Positions 21,061-31,797 of a stretch of 64,000 nucleotides of DNA are shown here, piece by piece. Origin of the DNA: Ceratotherium simum simum (taxonomy: Eukaryota; Chordata; Mammalia; Perissodactyla; Rhinocerotidae); assembly GCF_000283155.1 (NCBI RefSeq), contig NW_004454181.1, positions 25,137,057-25,201,056 of the forward strand. Reading direction: 5' to 3'. The number at the start of each line of letters is the position of its first letter. Position 1 is the first letter of the stretch. The position numbers were made by a program, and so were the translations under genes. The notes under the pieces are model-generated. The model was not told where the DNA came from, did no database searches, and worked only from the letters and a program-made list of their open reading frames with translations.

Positions 21061-21954
21061 ATTGGCTACCCTTCCCTCTGGTTTATATTAATCACTTTAT
21101 TTATTTAAAGATACTTTTGTGGTGACCTGAACTATTAATACTTTCCAAAACTGACATTCAAACACACACAATCCTTCATGCACAAAGCTGATGCACTCTG
21201 CTAAAGGAGGAGGATTTCTGATCTTCCCCAGATCCTGTTCTTATTCCACAAACAATTCTAATGAACGTGGTTACGCTGTTTCCCAAACCATAGCAAACTA
21301 GAAATAGAAATGAAAAGGGCTAGAGGAGCCACTGTAGGCAAACATCCTGTGAACAGGAAAGTTGACAGCTCACAAAATGGAAAAAATAGAAACATTATAA
21401 AAGCGGAGATAAGAATTCTAAACATTACAGCCAGAGGACATTCAGAGTAGAGACATCTAGTCCATCCTACCAAATGCGTCCTACAGAGCCAAGATCAATG
21501 CTCAGGATGACGATTCTGAGTCACCAGAAGACTCTACCGCTTGAGAATCAATTCTGAAGAGAGAACGTGTAATTTTTTTTTTAACACAAATTAACTCCTG
21601 CTCTTTAAGTCTTAATATAGAAATGAAAACAAAAAGTATATTTCATTCTGAAAATACTAAATTATTGATTTTGGTAACAAAACAACAGTGACTTTTCATG
21701 TTATAACCAGGACTGTTCTCAGAGGCTACTTTATTGTATTTTCCCACTCTTCTGAGACTAGATAAGGACATTTGTCATTCGTAGTTGAGAAACAATCCTT
21801 TCCTAGGGAACACAGAAATATTTAGAAAAGTGACAACCCATAAAATTTATTGAGGATATGTCAGATGATCGGGGGACTCAGTTCAGCACAGATAATTTAT
21901 CATACAACTTCCTAGGACTTAATACAGTTTGTAATTGTACATTTATGTTTGTGA
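21061..21954. other. No recognised feature
   Basis: Nothing recognised; a short T run at about 21573-21582. Only a 71-codon chance frame. Confidence 0.45.
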
Positions 21955-22095
21955 TTAACTGCTTTAGTCTCATTCTCCCCACTAAACCACAAGCTCCATA
22001 TGGGCAAGGATTATATGTTTTTTGAACTCATCACCGTATCACCAAAGCCTAGCAGAGTGCCTAGCATATAGAAATTACTCACTGCTTATGGGTTG
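21955..22095 (+). mobile_element. L2 LINE 3' end
   Basis: Sense L2: 'ccactaaaccacaagctcca', 'tatgggcaaggattatatg', 'tatcaccaaagcctagcaga' and 'gtgcctagcatatagaaat'. Confidence 0.7.
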
Positions 22096-22807
22096 TTTTG
22101 TATGAATTAATGCCATGGGAAGTATCCCACCCACCATATTTGCAGCGTTATACTTTAGAAAGTATCATCATCTTAATTTCTTCACTGTTCAATAAAGATA
22201 ACCCTGGAAGGTAGTAAACCCTGAAAAGTTAGCACAGTATTTTATTTTTACAGATAAGAGAAAGAAAATCATGCACTATATGTTTTGCCTACTGAGAGAT
22301 GGACCATGGATTCACTCCCACGTGCTTTCTACTATTCCACACATGGAAAGAAATTGCTGTGACACGGGTGTGAAGATTTCAAGTAGATTTTCTAAATTAT
22401 CTGTGGGAAAGTTCTGTTTATAGATATTCAAACAGACAGACAAGACAATGCATTGTTAATATGGAAGAAAAAACGAAATGGGCAAGCAATTTCTTCCTAG
22501 AACTCTCTCTGCCTCTGGGCACTTGGTCCACTAATAAAAACATTTGTAAGACATTTTCAAAGTCCCTGGAGATGGTTTTGGCTCAATTAAAACCTGAGTA
22601 TTTTGTCCCTAGGATCTGAAGTGAGCTATGAAATTAAGAGAATTGACTTTGTCAGGTTTCATGTTTCCTTCCTTCTCAGACCCAAGAAATTAACTCCTCA
22701 TCAGACTGACAAATAGGCATTGCATATGGCTTATCGTCAGTACAAATTTGTGCCCCTCCATAATTCCCCTTCTTAATGAGCCTGGGTTGTTTGAGATCAC
22801 AGTCAAT
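22096..22807. other. No recognised feature
   Basis: Nothing recognised in either strand. Confidence 0.45.
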
Positions 22808-22875
22808 AACGCTGACAATTCTTTACCTAGTGCAGTGACAGTTACACAGTAGATACTCATTTGTTGAAGGAAGGA
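22808..22875 (+). mobile_element. L2 LINE 3' scrap
   Basis: 'acctagtgcagtgacagtt', 'acacagtagatactcattt' and 'gttgaaggaagg' fit a degraded L2 terminus. Confidence 0.4.
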
Positions 22876-23014
22876 CTGTGGATGAACAGATGGATAATCA
22901 TAATTATAATCATAATCACGGTAGTAGAGGTTATCAATATTCCTAGGATACTCATGAATGATAAATCAGCCACAGCAGCAGCATCCACTGTTTACATGTA
23001 ACTAGAATTATGAA

Positions 23015-24302
23015 ATTAATAGATACCCATATGCAAAAAAAACCTCTCAACTCATACCTTACGTTTCACATAAAACTATACTTAAAATGGATCATAGACC
23101 TAAATGTTAAACGTAAAACTATAAAACTTCTGGAAGAAAACATAAGAGAAAACCTCTGTGATTTTAGATGAGGTAAAGATTTCTCAGACATGACACCTAA
23201 AGCACAATCTATAAAAAATAATTGATGAGTTGGATGTCATCAAAATTCAAAACTTCTACTTTACAAAAGACACTGTTTAGAGAATGAAAAGATAAACTAT
23301 GACTGGGAGAAAATATTAGCAAAACCCGTATCTGACAGAGGACTTTGAATATTCAGAATATAGAAAGTATTCTTAAAACTTGGTACTAAGTAAACAAATT
23401 ACCCAATAAAAAAAATAAGCAAAAGATTTGAAAAGATACTCCACCAAAGATAGACTGATGGCAAATAAGCACAGGAAAAGATGCTCAACAACATCAGTCA
23501 CCAGGGAAATTCAAATTAAAACTACAATGAGATAACATGACACACCGATCTAAATCTCCAAAATTCAAAAGATCAACCATACCAAGTGCTAGGGAGGAAT
23601 TGGAGAAACTGCAATCCTCACACATTGCAGACAGGAATGTAAAATGTTACAGTCACTTTGGAAAACAGTTTGACAGTCTCTTATAAACATACACTTATGA
23701 CCCAGCAATCACACTCCTAGGTATTTACCCAAAAGAAATGACAACTTATATCTACCTAAAACCTTGTACACAAACATTTATAGCATCTTCATTCATAATT
23801 GCTCCATACACACTGCAAACAACACAAATGTCCTTCAGCTTGTGAATGCATAAACAAACTGTGGTATATCTGTACAATGGAATATTATTTGACAACAAAA
23901 AGAAAAGAAACTCTGGTGTGTGTGTATATATATATTCATATAAAACACCACATGGATGAATCTCGTGAATTATGCTAAGAGAAAGAAGATAGCCTCAAAG
24001 ACTACATACTATATGGTTGTATTTAAATGACATTCTGAAAAAGACAAAATTATAGGAATAGAAAACAGATCAATGGTTGCTGGGTCTGGGAGTAGGTGCA
24101 GGGGTTGACTAGAAAGGGAAGAAGTTGGGAATTTCTTGGCGTAAATGAACCGATTTGTATCTTGATTGTGATGGTGTTTACATGACTGTCTGAATTTGCC
24201 AGAACTCAAAGAACTATATGTAAAAAAGAGTAAAATTTATCATGTGTAGATTTTAAATGTAAATATATGTTGCATTCTAAGAAAAACCCCAAAAACATAT
24301 AG
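23015..24302 (+). mobile_element. L1 LINE, ORF2 3' end plus 3'UTR
   Basis: Sense L1M-type sequence with the usual order: 'tggatcatagacctaaatg', 'taaaacttctggaagaaaac', 'actgggagaaaatattagc', 'atgacccagcaatcacact', 'acaatggaatattatttgac' and the 3'UTR 'ggaatagaaaacagatcaatgg'-type block, ending in an A-rich tail. Truncated at the 5' end and full of stops. An internal (GT)n(AT)n tract lies at ~23915-23935. Confidence 0.88.
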
Positions 24303-24306
24303 CTAG

Positions 24307-24783
24307 TGATAAGAGATGTTCAAATATTGAGGTATATGGGGTAACTATTCGGGTTCAAAACTGAACTTGAACTAAAGAAGCCTGACTTGTGGCCTATCAA
24401 ACATACATAGTACATCTGCTCTAACCATTAAAGACTGCACTCTCTTAAGATAAGACTGCACACTTCTCTCCTACGCCCTATTGGTAACGCCGTATCGTGG
24501 AATGCCAGTATTAGTCCCTTTCCCCACATCAGGGTCATGTTGACTTGCTAATTAGCAACTGAATACCTCTTTGAAACTTTGATGAATATGTGTCCTGGGC
24601 ATGTTTAATGTATGTTCTTCGTTCTAAAAAGGTATAAGACTGTACTGAAAACTATGCTTCTCTGGAATGCTTTCCTCTTTTGTGGAAACAGCCTTCCCGA
24701 GTTATAATACTCACCCTGGTTCAAGTAAAACTCAGCTCATCTCTCTTACCTATAGAATGGTTATTGGTTATTTTGTGTCAACA
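24307..24783 (+). mobile_element. Solo LTR, ERV1-type by target duplication
   Basis: A 477-bp unit beginning tgataagagatg and ending gtgtcaaca, bounded by an exact 4-bp duplication, ctag (24303-24306 and 24784-24787). A TATA-like ggtataagac at 24631-24640 sits ~150 bp from the 3' end. No internal region adjoins. It directly follows the L1 tail. The subfamily is unknown to me. Confidence 0.6.
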
Positions 24784-24809
24784 CTAGAAATGTCTTAAAA
24801 ATATTTAAA

Positions 24810-25035
24810 AAGAATAATAATTGCTAACGTTTATTGAGTCCTTACTATGTGACAGGCATGGTGCTAAGGGCTTTTTGCACTTTATCTCATTTAATCGTCA
24901 CAATAACCTCTCGAGACAAGAACTGCTGTGATTCCCATTTGCAGATAAAGAAACGGAGGGTAACAGAGGTTAAGTATCTTTGCTCTGATCTCAGTTCAGA
25001 GCCCGGGTAGCATGTCTCCAAATGCTGCCTTCTGA
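24810..25035 (-). mobile_element. MIR SINE, near full length
   Basis: Antisense MIR, well preserved: 'tttattgagtccttactatg', 'gcatggtgctaagggctttt', 'atctcatttaatcgtcacaa', 'ttgcagataaagaaacgg' and 'agaggttaagtatctttgc'. Confidence 0.88.
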
Positions 25036-25061
25036 TCCATCACCCTACACCGCATCCCACT

Positions 25062-25215
25062 GACAATGGCAGGAAACTGGACTCAGAGCCAGAGTCCAGT
25101 CTCAACCCTGGTTTGCTACCAATATACTTTGTGGGTGTAAACAAGTACTGTACCCCTCTGTGCTTTCTTACTTCAAAATCCAAGGCACTGGAAAAATGAT
25201 TTCTCAGTTCCCGCT
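25062..25215 (+). mobile_element. MIR SINE
   Basis: Sense MIR: 'tggactcagagccagagtc', 'caaccctggtttgctacc', 'tgtaaacaagtactgtacc' and 'cctctgtgctttcttac'. With the preceding antisense MIR it makes an inverted pair. Confidence 0.65.
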
Positions 25216-25539
25216 TAATCCTAGTTTGTAAATCTATGAACAGCTTTTAGCCACTTGCTGCCTGGAAAGACTGACATTTCTGACTTATTCGGGCTCTGTA
25301 CTTGCCCTCCTGCTGCCCTGTTGGGTCCTGTGTGTAAAATTCCATCATTTGTTCTTTATTCCTTAGGATTAAGGCATCGTGGCTTGAGAATAGAACAACA
25401 CATGTGACACAGCCCTTGGGGTCTGGGAGTAGGTTCGGGGATTGTTCAAGTTGTTCACAGTCTAGTGGATGAAACAAAGAGATGAACAACCAACCGTGAC
25501 TCAGGGTACTGTGTTGCATGTTGTGAAACAGTGACATTT
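25216..25539. other. No recognised feature
   Basis: Some L2-like words (gaggtgaacaacc-type) but no firm match; a 130-codon minus frame crosses it without any domain. Confidence 0.4.
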
Positions 25540-25690
25540 GGAGTGTGGGCAACAGCGTGGGCTCTGGAGACAGGGAGAGCTGGGTTTCAAGTTTCTCTTC
25601 ACCCTCAGTTTCCTCATCTACAAAGTGGGACAATAACAAGATGTACAGGGTTGCTATAGCCTAATTGAGGCACTGCACACAAAGCACAGA
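25540..25690 (+). mobile_element. MIR SINE with central deletion
   Basis: 'agcgtgggctctggagacag' and 'gagagctgggtttcaagttt' join to 'cctcagtttcctcatctac' and 'ggacaataacaagatgtac', skipping the 'gtgtgaccttgggcaagt' block. Confidence 0.75.
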
Positions 25691-25794
25691 GGAACTCTGT
25701 GTAATACAAGGATCAGTCTTGCTCAAAACGGTCACTATGTTATTAAGAAATTGGAAAAATTGGACATGCTTCTGGAATCAAAGAGGAAAGGAGG

Positions 25795-25862
25795 AAACAA
25801 ACGCTTGGAGAGGATACATAAGCTGCTCAAGGTCAAACAGCCAGTAGAATTAAGAACACTAC
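25795..25862 (-). mobile_element. MIR SINE scrap
   Basis: 'gagaggatacataagctg', 'ctcaaggtcaaacagcca' and 'gtagaattaagaac' match the antisense 'ttgcccaaggtcacacagct' region. Confidence 0.5.
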
Positions 25863-26300
25863 ACAGAGCAGTGTAGCACTTGAATGGAAGATTTGACTAA
25901 ATGCTTTAATATTCATGAAATTCTGTATGTTTCTGACCTTGTGGAATAAGCCGTGTCCTTCATATTGCTTTGAGATCCCCCTCCCATCACCATCTATAAC
26001 TAGAAGTTGGCAAGAACTATAAACCCCTACTCTCCTGTACCATGGTAGAAGGGTTCCTCGACAAGATTGATCTCTCCATCTTTCTTTAGGGTACAGATTG
26101 TTCCCACTGGAAATATGACTGCCCAGAAATGATGCTGTATTTGGCACTATCTTCACTTGTGTATTATAGTCTCTTCCTCACTGGAGACATCTCTGGCACT
26201 CTCTGGAATTCCACTTATGTGACTTTTTATTCTTTTAATTTGCTCCCTCTCAAAGTAGTTACATAATTAACAATGCTTGAAGCAATAAATGACTCTACAT

Positions 26301-26517
26301 CAGTGGTTCTCAAGTCAGAGTTGACTTGCCCCCCAGGGGACATTTGGCAATATCTGGAAACATTTTTAGTTTATCGCAGCTGGGGAGGAGGGGTTGCTGG
26401 CATCTAGTAAGTGGAAGCTAATGATGCTGCTGAACATCCTACAGCACACAGGACACAGCCTCCAACAAAGAATTATCTGGCCCGGAATGACAATAGTGCC
26501 AAGGTTAAGAAACTCTG
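26301..26517 (+). mobile_element. MER20 DNA transposon, full length
   Basis: Complete 217-bp MER20: starts cagtggttctcaa, contains 'ccccccaggggacatttggc', 'ctggcatctagtaagtgg', 'tgaacatcctacagcacaca' and 'aaagaattatctggccc', ends aagaaactctg. An 8-bp hAT duplication, ctctacat (26293-26300) / ctctacac (26518-26525), has one mismatch. Non-autonomous; encodes nothing. Confidence 0.95.
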
Positions 26518-26519
26518 CT

Positions 26520-26990
26520 CTACACTGATAAAAGCACTTACACATCTGCCTGCCCATTTGATTCTTATCACACCCTTGGGATGAAAGCCAGGTCAATATC
26601 CACATTCATCCCCAAATATCTCCCTTATGATGAGGCGGATATAGACTGACAGACGCACCCACTATTAAGCTGAGAAAACTAAGACCCAAGGAAGTGCAGT
26701 CACGCATGCACAATGACGTTTTGGTCAATGACGGACCGCATACACGATGGTGATCCTCTAAAAGTAGTACCATGTAGCCTAGATGTGTAGTAGGCTATAC
26801 CATCTAGGTTTGTGCAAGTACACTCTATAATATTCACACAACGAGGAAATCACCTAACGACACGTTTCTCAGAATGTACCCCCATTGTTAAGCAATGTGT
26901 AACTGTAAAGCGAATGGCCTAAGGCCACAAAATAAGGTAGTGGCAAAGTCAAGATTTGCAATTTTCTGACTTCCAATGCCACCTCACTGT
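26520..26990 (-). mobile_element. MIR SINE split by a Tigger-type MITE
   Basis: Left part to 26696 ('cccatttgattcttatcac', 'ctgagaaaactaagaccca', 'aggaag') and right part from 26906 ('gcgaatggcctaaggccac', 'gtagtggcaaagtcaaga') are adjacent parts of one antisense MIR-like SINE. Confidence 0.65.
26697..26905. mobile_element. Tc1/mariner-Tigger-type MITE
   Basis: Starts cagtcacgcatgcac and ends agcaatgtgtaactg; the ends are imperfect inverted repeats. Internal landmarks 'gacgttttggtcaatgacgg', 'gtgtagtaggctataccatc' and 'acgaggaaatcacctaacga' fit a Tigger-derived MITE. TA follows the right end (26906-26907); the left flank is a mutated tg. Confidence 0.8.
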
Positions 26991-27099
26991 CAGCATGTGT
27001 TTAAGAAATATGATAAAAAGTTTCCTTCCTCTAGCAGATAAGAGCGGCCCAAAGCCAGAAAACCTTAAAGTAGTAAATAAATATATTTCCTTAAGTAAT

Positions 27100-27188
27100 C
27101 ATAGAGTATTAGCTTGGGCAAAATCCTTAGAGAGTATTTAATGTAATTCTATCATTTTACAGATGGAGGAAAAAATAGACACCCACGC
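27100..27188 (-). mobile_element. MIR-related scrap
   Basis: 'taatgtaattctatcatttt' followed by 'acagatggaggaaaaaat' resembles the antisense MIR/MIR3 'ccattttacagatgaggaaa' segment. Confidence 0.45.
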
Positions 27189-27624
27189 CACAAAGTAGAT
27201 GCCTTTGTAGAGCAGAGTGTGCCAGAGACTATTTCCCTTCTGTTCACCCATCAAGTGGCCCACTGGCCACTGTGCTGGAGAAAATATGTGAAACCTCAGT
27301 GGTCTGTATGTGCACATTTACATGGGAAAGATCCAGAGGGAGCTGTAGAGAAGCAAACTCAGGCATCAGATGAGGGCAGGTGGGCTATGTGCTGGGGGCT
27401 AGGGAGAGTTGGAAGGAAAAAGGAGGGTCTAAGAGAGAAAGTAGGTTGGTTGGAAATGAGAGCTCCAGAAGGTGAGGTGAGGACTAAAATAAGCAGGAAA
27501 AGAGAAAGAGAAAAAAGAAAGGGAAATTATGTATTTCCTCTGTGTTTTGGGATTCCCATGTGCATTATATCTCTTGAATAATGAGAAAAGAATCTGTCAC
27601 ACAAACTAGACTTAAAATGTACTT
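27189..27624. other. Unannotated, ends in a purine tract
   Basis: No dispersed repeat recognised; a purine-rich tract lies at 27485-27525 (gaaaagagaaagagaaaa). A 120-codon frame at 27219-27581 has no recognisable domain and runs into the purine tract. Confidence 0.4.
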
Positions 27625-28118
27625 AAAAAAAATCTTTATCATTATTTTCTAACTATAAAGATAATATGTGATTATTTTAAAAACGAGTATTACAGAAAAA
27701 TAGAACATGAGATTTTTCCCAGTTTCCCACTTCTCTAAAATAAACACTTTTAGCAGCTTAATCTATATTCTAAGTCTCTATTCCAGTCTATATTCTATAT
27801 TATAAGCTATTAACTTTTTTTTACAAAAACGATATTTACAGAAAATGTACAGTGTCTTTTTTCTTTTGGAATGTGTAACGGACATATTTTCACATTAGTA
27901 CACATAGAGATATTGCGTTCTTCTTCCTGTCCACACAGGATTCTATTATTTGTATATATCATAATTCATTATTGACAAATACACATTTTCATTCTTGTGT
28001 GAGTACTTCCATATACTAATTCCCACCAGTGGAGTTGCTATGGAACTCTGTGGAATCATACAGAAGGATAAGTACATTTAAAATTTGATAGTCAAATTGC
28101 CCCCAATAACTTCAATCA
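27625..28118 (-). mobile_element. L1 LINE 3' region, antisense
   Basis: Complement of an L1M-type 3' region: 'ataaagataatatgtgatta', 'ctctattccagtctatatt', 'acggacatattttcacatta', 'gaatcatacagaaggataag' and 'gatagtcaaattgcccccaa'. Strongly diverged. Confidence 0.6.
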
Positions 28119-28127
28119 ATACCAAAT

Positions 28128-28285
28128 TTTAAATTAGTAGCCACCTTCTCTGTGAAGCAATCCCTGACTCCTCCAGCTGGAAATAAGCCCTTACCCTCAG
28201 AACATTTCTGCCTCTTGTCGGTACACTTCTCTCCATGTACTTTCTCCTCACTGGCAGCTCTACATTTGAGTGAACTTCTATTATT
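28128..28285 (+). mobile_element. L2-like LINE fragment
   Basis: 'accttctctgtgaagcaat' and 'ccctgactcctccagctgg' match the sense L2 'gaggccttccctgaccacc' segment; 'tacatttgagtgaacttcta' continues it. Confidence 0.5.
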
Positions 28286-29137
28286 TTTCTGGTGTCAGCA
28301 TCTGGAACAGGAAGGTTGAGTGAGAAAAAAATGAGTGTGTAGTGAGGATCCCCGAGTTTCACTAGCTGCTGCCAGCTCCTTCCTTTTTCTGCTGATCTCA
28401 CATGAACAAGTTCTGCCAAACATGCATCGTGGCCGCTGTGCCAACCAGTGAAAAATGAATTAAGAAGGACAGCTAATTAGAAGATCAAACAACCCATAGA
28501 ACTGAGTAACTCAGACCTTCTGGAGATGTCTCATTGCTCCAAATGTCCTAAATAAATCATGGGCCCTGAAGGGATGGTCCTGTGCACTTTGTCCTAAAAA
28601 TAAAAATGAAATGTCAATATTCTCTCTTAAGATGAAAGATCTGAACTGAAACACTAGTAGAGAATCAGGCCTGGAATAAGAGATCGTCCATCTCCAAGTG
28701 CTTACCCTGGACAGAAGAGCCCTCAGCCTGTCTTCCTGAAAACCTGTTCCCTGAAACCCCAAGCCCATGATGTGCTTTAGGGAATAAAAAGACGGGTTCA
28801 AATAAGTCGGCAAACACCACACACTTTATCCCCCTCTTAGGTGTTCACAAAGCATATTCACAACCAAGAGTCTCTGAAGAGGCTTTATGAAACCCCCCAC
28901 TGCTAAGAAACCTGTTTAACATATGAATATTCCAAGTTACTCACTTTGAGGAACATGGTCGTGGTCAAGTTTCACCTCCATCCTTCCTGTCCCACCCTCT
29001 CGAGACTCTGCTTAAGAAATGGGTGCTGCTTGGGAATCACATAAAGCCACTTTATGGGTTGTAAAGCATGATACTGATATTCAGGACTGTTATTATAGCA
29101 GGCGTGTCAATAACACAGATGTTAAGTCAATACTCAA
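28286..29137. other. No recognised feature
   Basis: Unique-looking DNA; minus frames at 28129-28419 and 28511-28822 show no domain. Confidence 0.45.
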
Positions 29138-29225
29138 GATCTATTTACTTACCACTTACTAGGAGTCCAGCAGTAGAAATATAATAGCAAGCAAGAAGGC
29201 CCCTAATCTCTGGTCTAATTCTTGG
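29138..29225 (-). mobile_element. L2 LINE scrap
   Basis: 'tatttacttaccacttacta', 'ggagtccagcagtagaaat' and 'gcaagaaggcccctaatctc' resemble the antisense L2 terminus. Confidence 0.4.
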
Positions 29226-29699
29226 GATGGTCTAACCTTCACACCTGCTATCCTCACTCCCACCCCCGCCAAAACATCCTCAGTGGTTCCGGGAGCTGAG
29301 ATAACGCTCTTTGCTGAGGCAAGAATAGAACTACTATTGTTCCTAAAGAACAAAAAGTCACAGCAAGAGGGTTCTCCTGTGCTCTCTGAGTTAGGAGTCA
29401 AGAGAAAGTCTAATGGAAAGATAAGGTTAGCTCTACTGACATTTCAATGTAAACAAGACACAGAAGCTGTGAGCACTTGCCCAGACTCTTCTTATCTGTG
29501 AAACTAGATGAACACACAAACCTTGAGAGCCCAGCTATTTAAGTTGTTTTATTGGTAAAACAACCAGAACTATATGGAACTTTTCTGAAATTTGTCCTAG
29601 AGTCTTGATAAATGTATGGAGGTTGAATCCATCACGTCTGTCTCTCGGAGCTGGAGTACAAAACTGAGTCGAGACAAACTCGTAATGGCTTGTGCACAA
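29226..29699. other. No recognised feature
   Basis: Nothing recognised. Confidence 0.45.
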
Positions 29700-30440
29700 A
29701 AAGAAACAGGTTCTTATATATTATCAGCGGGAGTGGAACTCATACATTATTAGCATAAGCTCCTTATAGAGTAATTTGCCAATATCTATCAAATTTTAAA
29801 GGCATATACCATTTGACCCAGTAGTTAATTCATGAACTCATTCAACAAATATTTATTGTGTACCGTTGGAGGTCCTGGAGAGATAGCAGTGAAGAAAACA
29901 AGGTTTCTTCCCTCATGGTGCTTACATTCCTTTGGCAGAAAGACATGCAACAAACAAATAAACAAGTGAACATATAATATTTCAGGTGATGATAAACGGC
30001 ATGCAGAAAAATAAATCAGGTTAAAGGGAAGAGAGAGGCTATTCAGGGAAGGCCACTCTGATCAAGTGGAAACTGAGCAGATGCCTGAAGGGAATGAGAG
30101 AGTAAGCTATGTGGATACCTTGGGAAAGAGTGTTCCAGGCATGGGGACAGTACATGCTCTGAGGTCAGAGTATACTTGGCATTTTAAGGAACAAAAATGA
30201 GGCCAGCGTGGACAGAGCAAAGTGAGACAACTCAGAGAGGCAGCAGGACCCAAGGCATGTGGGAGCCACGAATCAGATGGCACAGGGCCTCCAGGCCAGA
30301 GCAGGACCTGGGCTCTACTCCAAGAGAGAAGGGAAGGCACTGGGAAGTTCTGAGCAGAGGAGTGCCTAGTGTAATGTTTTAGAGAACCACTGTGGCCGCT
30401 TGTGTGGAGAAGAGATTATAGGGGAGCAGTGCAGAAGGAG

Positions 30441-31102
30441 CCAGCCCTGGCAGTCTAGTGGTTCAGATTCGGTGCTCTCACCGTGCAGCCCCAGGGTTGT
30501 TTTCTGGTCAGGGACATCACCCTCTGTCATATGGTGGTGGCTGCATGTTGCTGTGACTGAAAGCTAAGCCACCGATATTTCAAATACGAGCAGAGTCACC
30601 CATGGCGGACAGGATTCAGTGGAGCTTCCAGACTAGACGGAGTAGGAAGAAGAAACTGGCTACCTGCTTCCAAAAAAAACTGGCCGTGAGGAGCCGGCCC
30701 GGTGGCGTTGTGGTTAAGTTCACACGCTCTGCTTTGGCAGGTGGCCTGGGGTTCACAGGTTTGGATCCCAGGCGTGGACCTACACACCACTTATCAAGCC
30801 ATGCTGTGGCGGCGTCCCATATAAAGTAGAGGAAGGTGGGCATGGATGTTAGCCCAGGGCCAATCTTCCTCAGCAAAACAGAGGAGGATTGGCAACAGAT
30901 GTTAGCTCAGGGTTAATCTTCCTCAAAAAAAAAAAAAAAATTGGCCATGAAAACCTTATGAATAGCAACAGAACATCGTCTGATATAGTACGAGAAGGTG
31001 AGAGGATGGCGCAGAAAGATGGGGCAGGGTTCAGCTGTGCTGTACACAGGGTCGCTAGGAGTCAGAATCAACTCAACTTGATGGCACTAACAAAAAATAA
31101 AA
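30441..31102 (+). mobile_element. tRNA-Glu-headed SINE with RTE-like tail
   Basis: The head ~30443-30514 follows the gene for tRNA-Glu(CTC): ccctggcagtctagtggttc, anticodon-loop equivalent gctctcacc, T-arm and acceptor end tttctggtcaggga. The body has 'gccaccgatatttcaaatac' and 'agcttccagactaga'; the 3' end is 'acacagggtcgctaggagtc' then 'agaatcaactcaac' and a (CAAA)-type tail, similar to RTE/BovB LINE 3' ends. An exact 11-bp duplication, tgcagaaggag, flanks it (30430-30440, 31103-31113). About 400 bp without the ERE that interrupts it. The polymerase III boxes are decayed. Confidence 0.8.
30691..30938 (+). mobile_element. ERE SINE, short-body type, inside another SINE
   Basis: Head gagccggcccggtggcgttg, 'catataaagtagaggaagg', both 'cagggccaatcttcctcag / gttagctcagggttaatctt' modules and a 16-base A tail. 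Target duplication aactggccgtga (30678-30689) / aattggccatga (30939-30950), two transitions. Confidence 0.93.
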
Positions 31103-31797
31103 TGCAGAAGGAGAGAGATTAGTTCGGAGGCCACTGTAATAATCCAGGAAAGACAAGCTGGTGGTCTGGTGATCTGGACCAGAGTGGTAGCCGTGGAGTC
31201 GGAAGAACTGATTGTAGTTGGGACAGGATTTGCCGGATCAGATTTGTCGCTGGACGTGAGTAGAGAAAAAGAAGCAGCAAGGATGCATACAAGGTTTTTG
31301 ATCTGAGCCACTGGAAGGCTGGAATGCCATTTACTATAATGGAGAAAGCTTTGAAAAAACAGGTTTTGAGGGATGGATTCAGCAAATTAGGAGTTCAGTT
31401 TTAGACTTGTTGACTTGGAGAAACAATTTAGACATCCAAATGGAGATATGAAGTGGGCAAAATGAATATACAGATCTGGATTCAAAGCAGGGATCAGGCT
31501 GGGAACATACATTTGGGAGCTGTCATTATGTGGTATTTAAGGCCACAAAATCAAGCAAGATCTTCTAGGGAGTAGGTCTAGATAGAGCAGAAAAGAGGGC
31601 CATATTCTAGGAATTTATTCTACCCATATTTTCATGGATATGTGAAAAGTGACATATGTATAAGAACATGCATAGAAACATTATTATACAAAAGATTGAA
31701 AGCAATAAAAATCCACTGATAAAGAACTGGAGAAGTAAATTATAGTACCACCTTACAATGGAATATTTTTCAGTAGTCTTTTAAAAAATGAAGCCAC

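Larger units (their letters stand above)
29834..31602 (-). mobile_element. L2-like LINE inside the old L1, itself interrupted
   Basis: Antisense L2-type sequence: 'ctcattcaacaaatatttat' at its 3' terminus, 'gcagtgaagaaaacaaggt', 'ggccactctgatcaagtgg', 'gttccaggcatggggacag'; after the inserted SINE it continues 'ggaggccactgtaataatcc', 'gccactggaaggctggaat', 'aggagttcagttttagactt' and 'gcataca/atttgggagctgtcattatg'-type sequence. The insert occupies 30441-31102. Confidence 0.65.

Noticed and set aside
30443..30514. Possible tRNA-Glu gene
   Set aside because: The arms are mutated, the B-box equivalent has lost its consensus, and it is joined to a SINE body with a target duplication; it is a SINE head.
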